A stretch of DNA of 64,000 nucleotides from SG8-30 sp963715485 (GTDB taxonomy: Bacteria; Pseudomonadota; Gammaproteobacteria; Steroidobacterales; Steroidobacteraceae), in assembly GCA_963715485.1 (NCBI GenBank), contig OY970244.1, positions 1,240,001 through 1,304,000 of the forward strand, given 5' to 3'. Position 1 is the stretch's first letter. Each line of letters starts with the position of its first letter. Both the position numbers and the translations under genes were made by a program. Shown here in pieces: positions 27,730 to 35,707 of this stretch. Below the pieces are notes generated by a model that searched no databases, was not told the origin of the DNA, and worked only from the letters and a program-made list of their open reading frames with translations.

Positions 27730-28173
27730 TCAGGCGCCGCAGCCTGCAAAGCCGTCTGCAGCCATCTTTTCCTCGTATGGCCCGGCTACGGCCGCACCCG
27801 CGACCAGGGTCGGCTTGACCGTCTCCCATTCTTCCGGCTTCAGGATGACCAGCCAGCCCTCGCCATAGGGATCTGCATTCGCGAGGCTCGGATTGGCCGT
27901 CATGGCCTCGTTCACGGCCACCACCTCGCCACCGGCAGCGACCTTGGCGGGCCCCACCCACTTGCCGGACTCGACCGTCGCGCAGGACTTGCCCGGCTTG
28001 ACGGTCTTGCCGACGCCCTTCGGCGTAAAGGCAACCAGGCGGCCGGCCATCGCGGTGGCGACGGCGGTCATGCCGACCTTGACGTTGCCGTCGCCGGTTT
28101 CCTGGAACCAGATGTGATTGGCGACGTCGTAGAGCAGTTCGTCGGGCAGGTTGCATCCGCGTACGTTTGCCAT
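27730..28173 (-). CDS. lbpA: Lipoate-binding protein LbpA (GcvH-like) for sulfur oxidation
   Basis: The 147-residue protein is a GcvH-type lipoyl domain with the modified lysine in ESGKWVG (Lys71). In the sHdr pathway LbpA carries sulfur intermediates or electrons on its lipoyl arm; it differs from glycine-cleavage GcvH. It has a long C-terminal tail ending FAGCGA. The position directly after the shdr genes and the dedicated lipoate-assembly genes upstream support LbpA over GcvH. Confidence 0.93.
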   Translation of the reverse strand: MANVRGCNLPDELLYDVANHIWFQETGDGNVKVGMTAVATAMAGRLVAFTPKGVGKTVKPGKSCATVESGKWVGPAKVAAGGEVVAVNEAMTANPSLANADPYGEGWLVILKPEEWETVKPTLVAGAAVAGPYEEKMAADGFAGCGA

Positions 28174-28201
28174 CTTCAGTCTCCTTACGAGTGGACCCGC
28201 T

Positions 28202-28615
28202 TCAGCCCGCTTCCTGGCGCAGCGGCCGGGACGAGCAGCAGAATTCTCCGAGTTGTTCGACCTGCATCTTGCCGGACACGAACAGGAAGAGATGATTGGC
28301 CACCAGGACCATCATCCGTGCCCGCTGTGCCGCGTTCTCATCGTCCGGCTGCAGGGTCAGCAGGTTGTAATGATAAACCAGCTCGCGGCAGGTCTCACGG
28401 CAGGCATTGAAGCTCGGCAGGTCGCGACTTCCCTGGCGGTGCAGCGCCAGCAGCCGGAATCCTTCGCGCCGCTCCTGCGTAGGGGAGTCGCCCCGCGCCG
28501 CGATCCAGTGTTCGAGCACTTCCTCGGACAGCGCCAGTAGCTCGGGGGCGTCGCCCGGCGCCGCGCCGGAAGCCTCGAGCAGCTCGAGCCTGGCCCCGAT
28601 TTCGGCAAGGGTCAT
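28202..28615 (-). CDS. Cys-containing helical protein inside the shdr operon, function unknown
   Basis: This 137-residue protein begins MTLAEIGARLELLEASG and is predicted all-helical. It contains a CxxxC pair (NACRETCRELVYHYNLL) and a second pair near the C-terminus (EFCCSSRPLRQ). Its start overlaps the shdrB2 stop (TGATG), and lbpA follows 28 bases later, so it is made with the complex. It is not one of the core shdrC1B1AhypC2B2 products as I know them. It could be an accessory or assembly factor. Confidence 0.75.
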   Translation of the reverse strand: MTLAEIGARLELLEASGAAPGDAPELLALSEEVLEHWIAARGDSPTQERREGFRLLALHRQGSRDLPSFNACRETCRELVYHYNLLTLQPDDENAAQRARMMVLVANHLFLFVSGKMQVEQLGEFCCSSRPLRQEAG

Positions 28616-29550
28616 CAGGCGATGCCCTTGGACTTCATGAAGCTCATCGAATCCGAGATGTTCTCGTGCAGGCCGACCTGCCGTGGCGACAGGCCAAGCG
28701 CCAGCCCGATCAGCTGGGTGAAGTAGACGATCTTCACCGAAGTCTTGCGGCCGAGCCGCTTCTCGGCGCGGATCTGGTGCATCTCCAGCCCGGAATGACA
28801 GGTCGGGCATTCGGTCGCGATCACCTCGGCTCCGGAGGCCTCGGCGGCATTCAGGATGTTGAGCACCAGCTTGGTAGAGGTGTCGCTGTCGGAGAGGGTG
28901 TGCGCGCCGCCGCAGCAGGCCGTCTTCAGCGGGAAGTCGACGTTCTCGGCGCCCGCGGCCGCCAGCAGGTCGTCCATGAAATGAGGCTTCGAGGTCGACT
29001 CGCTGCCCGGTCCCTGGTCCTTCTCCGGGAAAATATGCCGCGGCCGCGTGTACATGCAGCCGTAGTAATTTGCGATCTTCAGTCCCTTGAGCGAGTTCTT
29101 CACGCGCTCACGCAGCCCTTCCTCGCCGATCGAGTCCTTGATCCAGTCCAGCGCGTGGATGGTCTCGACCTGCCCGGCCTGGTAGGTCTCGTGGCCGGCC
29201 TTCTTCGACAGCCGGTCCACGACCTCGGCGCTCTTGACGTCGTTCGTCAGGTCGTACTCGGCCTTCTTCAGATTGTGGTAGCAGCCATTGCAGGGCGCCA
29301 TCACCGTGTCGAAGCCCATCTCGTTGGCAGCGATGGACATGACGCGCGAGGACAGGTAGGTCTGGATCTTCGGGTCGATGTTCTTGACTTCCATCGCGCC
29401 GCAGCAGTTCCAGTTCTTGACCTCGACGAGGTCGAGCCCGAGCGCCTTGCCGACGACCTTGGTCGAGCGGTTGTAGGCGTGTCCCGTGCCTTCCAGCGCG
29501 CAGCCGGGGTAGTAGGCGACCCGCTTGTACTTGTCCGGGTTGGTTGCCAT
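28615..29550 (-). CDS. shdrB2: sHdrB2, heterodisulfide reductase B-like
   Basis: The 311-residue protein has two CCG domains: YYPGCALEG...NWNCCGAMEV...APCNGCYHN, and YYGCMYTRP...TACCGGAH...ATECPTCHSG. In methanogen HdrB these hold noncubane [4Fe-4S] clusters that act on disulfides. It is a subunit of the sHdr complex that oxidises LbpA- or protein-bound sulfur in the cytoplasm. Three bases separate it from shdrC2. Confidence 0.93.
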   Translation of the reverse strand: MATNPDKYKRVAYYPGCALEGTGHAYNRSTKVVGKALGLDLVEVKNWNCCGAMEVKNIDPKIQTYLSSRVMSIAANEMGFDTVMAPCNGCYHNLKKAEYDLTNDVKSAEVVDRLSKKAGHETYQAGQVETIHALDWIKDSIGEEGLRERVKNSLKGLKIANYYGCMYTRPRHIFPEKDQGPGSESTSKPHFMDDLLAAAGAENVDFPLKTACCGGAHTLSDSDTSTKLVLNILNAAEASGAEVIATECPTCHSGLEMHQIRAEKRLGRKTSVKIVYFTQLIGLALGLSPRQVGLHENISDSMSFMKSKGIA

Positions 29551-29552
29551 CT

Positions 29553-30332
29553 TCAGCTCCGGGCGGGCGCGCCCGCGTCCTGTTTAGCCGTTTCGATCAG
29601 ATTGTCGAGGCCCAGCGCGCGCCGCTGCTTGCCGTGCTGCTCGTCCGCGTACTCGCGGATGGCGTCGCGGGCGCGCGACCAGCCGCTGGTGCTGGGCGCC
29701 AGCACGCTGGCCAGTCCCATCCGGGCCAGCATCCCCACCGGCAGGTGGCGGAGCATCTGCTTCACCATCTCGACAAACCAGTCCTGGAGCAACGGCTGGC
29801 CGGTGCGCTTGAAGAAACGCTGCATGGTCCGGCTTTCCTCGATCTTGCCGCGCTCGATGACCTGATCGGCAAACACCTCGTCGAAGTGCATCGAGGGCGA
29901 CATCGGCGTATGACCCTTGAGCTCGAGCCAGTGGCTCATGGCCTTCATGACACCCTCGGGCACCACATCGCGCGGGCAGGCGTAAGTGCATTTGTTGCAC
30001 GAGACGCACTGCCAGATGATGTCCTTGTCGCGCAGCAATTCGGACTCCATGCCCATCCGCGCGAGGTAGATCCAGTAACGCGGGTTGAAGTCCGGGTTGA
30101 TCGCATTCACCGTGCAGGAATTGGTGCAGGAGCCGCACTGCCAGCAGCGGTGGATATGCTCTCCGCCTGGCAGCGCGGCGATCTCGTCCTGCATCGCCTC
30201 GTTGTAGTCGGTGACTACGCGCGACTCGATGAAGGTGCTCCAGTGGCCTGAGACGTCGACGCCGTCCATGACCAGCTCGTCATGGGTCTTCAGGTTCTCG
30301 GGCCGGATGAGCGATTGCTCGTGAATAGGCAT
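29553..30332 (-). CDS. shdrC2: sHdrC2, iron-sulfur subunit
   Basis: The 259-residue protein has two ferredoxin-like motifs, CWQCGSCTNSCTVN and CVSCNKCTYACPRDV, giving two [4Fe-4S] clusters, then a helical C-terminal region. It passes electrons between sHdrA and sHdrB2. It lies between the hyp gene and shdrB2 in the standard order. Confidence 0.93.
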   Translation of the reverse strand: MPIHEQSLIRPENLKTHDELVMDGVDVSGHWSTFIESRVVTDYNEAMQDEIAALPGGEHIHRCWQCGSCTNSCTVNAINPDFNPRYWIYLARMGMESELLRDKDIIWQCVSCNKCTYACPRDVVPEGVMKAMSHWLELKGHTPMSPSMHFDEVFADQVIERGKIEESRTMQRFFKRTGQPLLQDWFVEMVKQMLRHLPVGMLARMGLASVLAPSTSGWSRARDAIREYADEQHGKQRRALGLDNLIETAKQDAGAPARS

Positions 30333-30357
30333 GCGGTTGTCCTTGCTGAGCGGGTCG

Positions 30358-31223
30358 TCAGTCCAGTTGCTCGGTCCGGGCGTCGTCCATCAGGACGAAC
30401 GCCGCTCCATCGATGGTCTTGAGCCGCGTGCGGCCCGAGCCCGCCTGTACCCCGTCGAGGCCCAGCAGCCGGCGGGTGTGCTGCATCGGATCCTCCTCGG
30501 CGGCGAAATCAGTCCGCAGGTAGCTGCCGCCCTGTTCGCCGATGTACTCGGCGTAGACCTGGGCGCAGAGCAGGTCCACGTACCAGGTCACGTCGCGGAA
30601 GAAGCCCTTGCCGGCCAGGTACTGCGACAATTCCTCGCGTAGCACCAGGAAGGTGTCGTAGCGATCGGCCACGCCGATGCGGATGTGGTCGAGGTCCGCC
30701 GCATGCCATATCTCGCGAATGACCCCGGTGTTGGTCCCCGCGTCCCAGACCCAGCGGTTCATCAGCGGGAAACGTTCCGGGTCCACGTTATGCAGCACTT
30801 CGGCGGCGAGGTCGCGCACCCAGCGATGCCTTCGTCCGGTCGGCGAAGCTGTTCGCAGAAGGACTCTATCCGCTCGTCCGTTGCGTGGGTCTCTGTCCGT
30901 GCCGCCAGCAGTTCGACCAGGGCGCCGCGGACCTCGTTGAAGCCGGGTTCCTCCAGCCAGGGTCCGATGCGGCGCCGGACAGTGGACATGAAGGCGCACA
31001 GTTGCTTGAAGGTTGACGCCTCCAGGCCGGCCGGGTCGTCCTCGAGCGCCTGCTTGAATAGCGCCGACTTGAGCTTGAGCGCCTCGACGTAGCGCTCGAG
31101 GCCACCCTGCGGTTCGCAGCCGGCAGCGAGTCGCGCCAGCGTCGACTCCAGCCGTGGGCCGCTCAGGTCGAGGTGCGGCCTTGGCGCTTCGGCCGGGGTC
31201 ACGCGCCTGGAAAGAAATCCCAC
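30358..31223 (-). CDS. Conserved 'hyp' protein of the shdr cluster, with one frameshift
   Basis: This gene occupies the position between shdrA and shdrC2 that is filled by a conserved protein of unknown function in type I shdr clusters. The product is about 288 residues, mainly helical, from a GTG start (MGFLSRRVTPAEAP). One base is missing near 30831, where FCEQLRRPDE should continue into HRWVRDLAAEVLHNV. No Fe-S or nucleotide motif is visible. Its conservation in position argues for a structural or substrate-loading role. Confidence 0.8.
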
Positions 31224-31232
31224 TGCGCGGTC

Positions 31233-32279
31233 TCAGGCGCTCGCGCGCGCCGGCTGCAATGCACCGAGCGCCGCCAGCGCTGCCGCACTGCCCTGGGCGA
31301 TCGAGTCGTCGATCGTCTCCGGCCCGGTCGCCGCGCCAGCGACGAATACACCAGCGCGCGATGTTTCGGCCGTGTTGCCGTAAAAGTTGCCGCGGCCGAG
31401 GTAGCCGTGCGGCTCGAGGTCGACGCCGAAGACCGAGGAAATAGACTTGTTGTCGACGTTGGGGTCCATGCCGATGGCGTGCACGACCAGGTCGAAGGGA
31501 ATGGTGATCGGGCGCTTCACCAGGGTGTCTTCGCCCTTGACGATCAACTTGTCGCCATCCGAGGTGACTTCCGCGATGCGGGCCTTGATGTACTTGACCT
31601 TGAACTCTTCCTGGCTCTTCCAGTAGTACTTGGTCTCGTACAGGCCGAAGGTACGGATGTCCATGTAGTAGATGTATACGTGGCAGTCCGGCAATTCCTC
31701 GCGGATCTCCATCGCCATGTTGGCGGAGACCGTGCAGCAGATTTTCGAGCACCACTCGCGGCCGATCTGGCGGTCGCGCGAGCCGACGCAGAGCAGGATG
31801 GCGACCCGCTTGGGCTTGCGGCCATCCGACGGACAGCGCACGCCCTGGCCGGAGGAGATCATCTGCTCGACCTGGGTCGTGGTCACGACGTCCGGGAAGG
31901 TCCCGAAACCCCACTCGGGCTTGTTGAGCGAGTCGAAATGCGTGAACCCGGTGGTAAGGATCGCCGCACCGGCCTGCACCGACGTGCCGTCCGAGAGCGT
32001 CGCCGTGAAGTTTCCAGGCGCGCCATCAAAGGCGGTGACCCTGACTCCCTTGCGGACCTCCACCAGGGTGTCCGATTCGACGCGCTGAACCATGCCGCCG
32101 ATCGCGTCCCTGGCCCATTCGCCGGAGGGCACGAGCTTGGCGTAGCCGGAGAGGATCGGGGCGCCACCGAGGCGGTCTTCCTTCTCCACGAGTACGGACC
32201 TCTGGCCAACGCGGGCCAGTGCGTGGGCGGCCGCGAGGCCCGCAGGGCCTGCGCCGACGATGAGGATGGGCTGATTCAT
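31233..32279 (-). CDS. shdrA: sHdrA, FAD-containing core subunit
   Basis: The 348-residue protein has an FAD Rossmann motif (LIVGAGPAGLAAAHALARVG), a cysteine group CVGSRDRQIGREWCSKICC for an Fe-S cluster, and a second dinucleotide-type segment GVFVAGAATGPETIDDSIAQ. It is shorter than methanogen HdrA, as usual for sHdrA. It is the flavin hub of the complex. Its start overlaps the shdrB1 stop by four bases. Confidence 0.94.
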   Translation of the reverse strand: MNQPILIVGAGPAGLAAAHALARVGQRSVLVEKEDRLGGAPILSGYAKLVPSGEWARDAIGGMVQRVESDTLVEVRKGVRVTAFDGAPGNFTATLSDGTSVQAGAAILTTGFTHFDSLNKPEWGFGTFPDVVTTTQVEQMISSGQGVRCPSDGRKPKRVAILLCVGSRDRQIGREWCSKICCTVSANMAMEIREELPDCHVYIYYMDIRTFGLYETKYYWKSQEEFKVKYIKARIAEVTSDGDKLIVKGEDTLVKRPITIPFDLVVHAIGMDPNVDNKSISSVFGVDLEPHGYLGRGNFYGNTAETSRAGVFVAGAATGPETIDDSIAQGSAAALAALGALQPARASA

Positions 32280-33664
32280 GCTTGCCTGCTGATTCTCTTG
32301 TAGCCGGGACCCGAGGTGATCATGCGCCGCGGGTCGTAGAGGTTTTCGCCGCGGCCTTCCGCGACATCCTTCAGATAGGCCTCGAACTCCGCCTTCTTCG
32401 CCTGCCAGTCGATGCCGAGCTTCTCCATGAGCGTCTCGGTCGAGGAGGCGTGCCAGTGCGACTGCACGATCTTGTAGGGGTGCGCGCCGCAGACCAGGGC
32501 GGCGAACTGGCAGTCCGCCAGCACCGGCAGCTGCACCTGCTTGCCAGCCGCCTTGCTGATCCACTGGTTCTTGTCGAGCGTGGTGATGCAGCCGGTGTCG
32601 TGACCGATCATCACGTCGGCATGCGCTTCCTCGACGGCGACGCGGATCTTGCGGTCTATGGCGAAAGAGCGGGTGAACTCACGCTCGGAGATGATGTGGC
32701 GGAAGCCGAATCCGCAGCAGTCATACCAGGTCGAGTAGTCGATGACCTGGGCGCCAAGCGCCTGGATGAGGCCCGTGGACACCGCGACGCGATTGCCGTC
32801 GAGCACGTCCTGGTCGTAGATGACGTCCTCGGGGACCATCTTGTAGACGTGGCAGGCCGGGTGAATGGTAGCCCTGACGTGGCTGCAGTCGATTTCCTGC
32901 AGGTTGGCCACCTGCTTGCGCATCACGTGCAGCCACTCGGAGTAGTGCACGACCTCCTCCGGGATCAGCAGCTTGCCGTCGACCAGGCGGCCGAGCTTGC
33001 CGAGAATGGTCTTCACCCGTTCGCGCAGCTTGGCAGAGCGGATCAGGTAGCCGCGTACTTCCTTGTAGTTGCCGAAGGAAGTGCCGCAGTGCACCAGCGG
33101 GTAGTAATAGCCCTCGGGCAGGCCCTGGGCCTTGGCGGCCACGTAGGCCTGGTGGAAATTCCTCAGGAATACCGCCGACAGGCTCTCGATGTTGCCTATG
33201 CCGGAACCGTGGTAATTCCAGGCCGTGCAGGAGGTCTGGTCGGTCTCGTCGAGGTACTCGACGTCCATCTTGTTCATGAGCCACAGCAGCGAGGCGGGGT
33301 AGCCCGGGATGTTGCCGCACTGGCCGCAGGACTTGTGGTGCCACAGCCGCGTGGTCGGGATCTTCTTGTCCCAGCCATACAGCGTCTTGGTCATCACCGG
33401 CTTGTGCTCGTCGGTGACGCGGTGGACGATGATCTCGCCTTCCTTCTCGAGCTGCCACATGGCGTCGCGGACGTCCTCGACGCGGTCCTTGTTGGTCTGC
33501 ATCGAGCGCTTGTTGATGATCTGCTCGACCCAGACGGTGGCGGTCACGGCGTCGCTCTTGCTGAGGCTGGCGTCCTTCCATTCCTCACCATGACCGGTGA
33601 AGCGTTCACCGGGCTTGTGGCCCGCAAAACCTTCGCCGGGCTTCTTGTCGTATGGCGTCGTCAC
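32276..33664 (-). CDS. shdrB1: sHdrB1, heterodisulfide reductase B-like
   Basis: The protein (about 462 residues) is the longer HdrB-type subunit, with cysteine groups SCGQCGNIPG, HCGTSFGNYKE, HPACHVYKM, DCCGFGF, TGCITTLDKN and DCQFAALVCGAHP. They resemble CCG-domain ligand sets. I prefer a GTG at 33664 with GAGGGG upstream; a TTG at 33688 would add eight residues. The C-terminus overlaps shdrA. Confidence 0.9.
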   Translation of the reverse strand: MTTPYDKKPGEGFAGHKPGERFTGHGEEWKDASLSKSDAVTATVWVEQIINKRSMQTNKDRVEDVRDAMWQLEKEGEIIVHRVTDEHKPVMTKTLYGWDKKIPTTRLWHHKSCGQCGNIPGYPASLLWLMNKMDVEYLDETDQTSCTAWNYHGSGIGNIESLSAVFLRNFHQAYVAAKAQGLPEGYYYPLVHCGTSFGNYKEVRGYLIRSAKLRERVKTILGKLGRLVDGKLLIPEEVVHYSEWLHVMRKQVANLQEIDCSHVRATIHPACHVYKMVPEDVIYDQDVLDGNRVAVSTGLIQALGAQVIDYSTWYDCCGFGFRHIISEREFTRSFAIDRKIRVAVEEAHADVMIGHDTGCITTLDKNQWISKAAGKQVQLPVLADCQFAALVCGAHPYKIVQSHWHASSTETLMEKLGIDWQAKKAEFEAYLKDVAEGRGENLYDPRRMITSGPGYKRISRQA

Positions 33665-33717
33665 TTGCTTATACCCCTCAAAGTGCAAAATTCGTGCGGT
33701 ACGGGCCCCGGGGCCGG

Positions 33718-34473
33718 TTACTCATCGTCCTCGTCTTCCTGGTCGTCCAGGAAGTCCTGCCAGTCGTCGCGTTTCTCGTCCATGATGTCGCTGATGACAT
33801 CGAACAGGTTCGTGTCGATCGTCTTCAGGCTGTCGAGCACGCCGGTTTCTTCCCAGATGGTGTAGAGCTCGACCGAAGTCTTCAGGTTCACTTCCCAGGC
33901 GGTCTTGGTCGTGTGCAGGGTCGGGACCGGGATCGCCCTGCGCAGCGTCGCGAGCGGCGCATCCACCTTGGAAATATTCGGACCCCAGTCGGGGAAGGCG
34001 TCCTTGCTGATCATGTCGGGCGCCAGCTGGTTGCCCGTGGAGATCAGCTTCAGCATCACGCGGCTGAAGGGACGCAGTACGTTGCGGGCCGACTCCATGC
34101 CGTGCTTGATCGCTACCTCGCGCATCAGCATGACCAGCCCGCCCGGCGAATTGCCAAAGGGGCAGCGCGCCGCACAGGTGTAGCACTGGGCGCAGGCCCA
34201 GATCTTCTCCTGCATGGCGTCGTAGATACCCTCGAGATTCTCGGTCCACAACAGCTGCACGATTTCGCGCGGGCTATAGTCGTAGTAATGGGCGGACGGG
34301 CAGGTGGCGGTGCATATGCCGCAGTTCAGGCAGCCATTGAGCTCGTGGTCGAAACGCATGTCGGCCTGGATGTCCTGGAAGATTTCCTCCAGCTTCTCGC
34401 GGCCGACTACGGGCGCTTCGGAGACCGGGTCGCCGATGAATTCCTGGATGCGTGTTCCGTGCGCATGAGACAT
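33718..34473 (-). CDS. shdrC1: sHdrC1, iron-sulfur subunit
   Basis: The 251-residue protein has two ferredoxin motifs, CLNCGICTATCPSAH and CAQCYTCAARCPFGN, and an acidic tail (QDFLDDQEDEDDE). It is the electron-carrier partner of sHdrB1 and the first Hdr gene after dsrE3, 18 bases downstream of it. Confidence 0.94.
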   Translation of the reverse strand: MSHAHGTRIQEFIGDPVSEAPVVGREKLEEIFQDIQADMRFDHELNGCLNCGICTATCPSAHYYDYSPREIVQLLWTENLEGIYDAMQEKIWACAQCYTCAARCPFGNSPGGLVMLMREVAIKHGMESARNVLRPFSRVMLKLISTGNQLAPDMISKDAFPDWGPNISKVDAPLATLRRAIPVPTLHTTKTAWEVNLKTSVELYTIWEETGVLDSLKTIDTNLFDVISDIMDEKRDDWQDFLDDQEDEDDE

Positions 34474-34491
34474 GCGGTTACCCCTCGGTCT

Positions 34492-34872
34492 TCAGTACGT
34501 CATCACTCGGACGTCGTCGTCCTCCATGATCTGTTCGATCAGGTGCGCGCCACCGACGATGCCGCTGCATTCCGGGATCAGGTCTTCCTGGGTCATCTCG
34601 TGCAGGTCGAGGTTGGGCGAGCAGCAGTAGAACTTCGCGCCGGCCTCGTGCGCGTCCTTGATGAAGTCGTACACGCTCTTCGGCGAGCCTTCCTTCACGA
34701 AGAGCCTGTCGGCGACACCCTTCTTCATCAATCGGCCCGCGGTTGCAGTGCAGATGACCTCGACCTCGTACTCCATCGCAGCGGCGACGGTCGCCTGGAA
34801 TATCGGGGCGCCGAGTTCCTCGCCGTTGCGCGGATCAGTGTTGGCCATGACGATGACGAGCTTGGATGCCAT
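34492..34872 (-). CDS. dsrE3: DsrE3-type sulfur carrier
   Basis: The 126-residue DsrE/F-like protein has the family core (LVIVMANTDPRNGEELGAPI) and cysteines at FYCCSPN and ECSGIVGGA, the latter the usual sulfur-carrying position. It would take sulfane sulfur from TusA and deliver it towards sHdr/LbpA. It leads the operon dsrE3-shdrC1B1AhypC2B2. Confidence 0.9.
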   Translation of the reverse strand: MASKLVIVMANTDPRNGEELGAPIFQATVAAAMEYEVEVICTATAGRLMKKGVADRLFVKEGSPKSVYDFIKDAHEAGAKFYCCSPNLDLHEMTQEDLIPECSGIVGGAHLIEQIMEDDDVRVMTY

Positions 34873-35011
34873 GCAGATGTCTCCAGGGCTGGGCGTAAAT
34901 CATGCCGCAGCGCAGCATAGGGTGCGCCGCGTTACGCATTAGGTGACACTAATATAAATCCACGGCCTTTGCCAACACCTGTATGGCTGGCGCGGCAACG
35001 AGGAACCGGCG
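34873..35011. promoter_or_regulatory. Upstream region of the shdr operon with palindrome
   Basis: This AT-richer gap lies between the lipoate genes and dsrE3. It contains ATTAG-GTGACA-CTAAT at 34938-34953, about 66 bases before the dsrE3 start, overlapping a possible minus-strand -10 (TATTAG). A repressor such as the ArsR protein could bind here. The same TTAG-N6-CTAA spacing occurs in the cbb control region. Function is inference. Confidence 0.45.
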
Positions 35012-35707
35012 TCAGGGTTCCATCAGGCCCAGCACCTTTACAATGCCGGTCATGATCGGCACCAAGGCGTCCTCGATAGCCGGTCGCCGCTCGCGCAGGG
35101 AGTCGAGTGCAGGACCGGGCTCCACCGGCCCCTCAGCGAACTCCATGATCAGGTCTTCGACCATCGCCGTCTTCATGCCCGGGTGTCCGGTGAAGCCCAG
35201 TGCACGGTCGCCGACCTGGAACACGGCGGGCTCGCCGTCAACGTCGGTGGCGAGTACCTCGGCAGTCGTGGGCAGTACGGGCCTGTCGCGCATGTAGCGG
35301 ACCAACGGAAAACATTCCGGCAGGAATCCCTGCAGCGCGTCTTCGCGCTGGCGCAAGGCTTCGCCTACGTCGAACACCAGCGGCGCGGTGACTGACCCGC
35401 CGCCCGCCGCGATGCTGAGGACCTGCGCGCCCAGGCCGATGCCCAGCAGGGGTATACCGCTGGCCAGGGCATGACGCGCCAGCTCCACTTCGGACGCCAG
35501 GGTCGGCACGTCTCGTTCGCCAGCACTGCCCCAGGGGCCGCCACCCAGCAGTACCAAACCGCCGGCCATGTCGGCGGCCACCGGCAGCTTGCCGCCGGAC
35601 GTGAAGGGGCGGTAGTAACGGAAGCGAATACGCCGGCCCTCGAGGTGATCTTCGATCAGCCCAAGGAATTCCGCTGAGGTGTGCTGAACGACGGCGATGG
35701 TTCTCAC
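35012..35707 (-). CDS. Class I glutamine amidotransferase-like protein lacking the catalytic Cys
   Basis: The 231-residue protein has the class I GATase fold (VLLGGGPWGS, then IPLLGIGLGAQVLS). The nucleophile position that should be Cys in LGICLGHQ is Gly91, and HPE near the C-terminus is HPG (His175). It is therefore probably not an active amidase. A GATase-like gene commonly travels with slpl(AB)/lipS genes in shdr clusters. GTG start; it overlaps the ligase stop by four bases. Confidence 0.82.
   Translation of the reverse strand: MRTIAVVQHTSAEFLGLIEDHLEGRRIRFRYYRPFTSGGKLPVAADMAGGLVLLGGGPWGSAGERDVPTLASEVELARHALASGIPLLGIGLGAQVLSIAAGGGSVTAPLVFDVGEALRQREDALQGFLPECFPLVRYMRDRPVLPTTAEVLATDVDGEPAVFQVGDRALGFTGHPGMKTAMVEDLIMEFAEGPVEPGPALDSLRERRPAIEDALVPIMTGIVKVLGLMEP

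Noticed and set aside
31173..32303. Plus-strand frame antisense to shdrA
   Set aside because: Shadow of shdrA third-position GC bias; no motif and no ribosome site.
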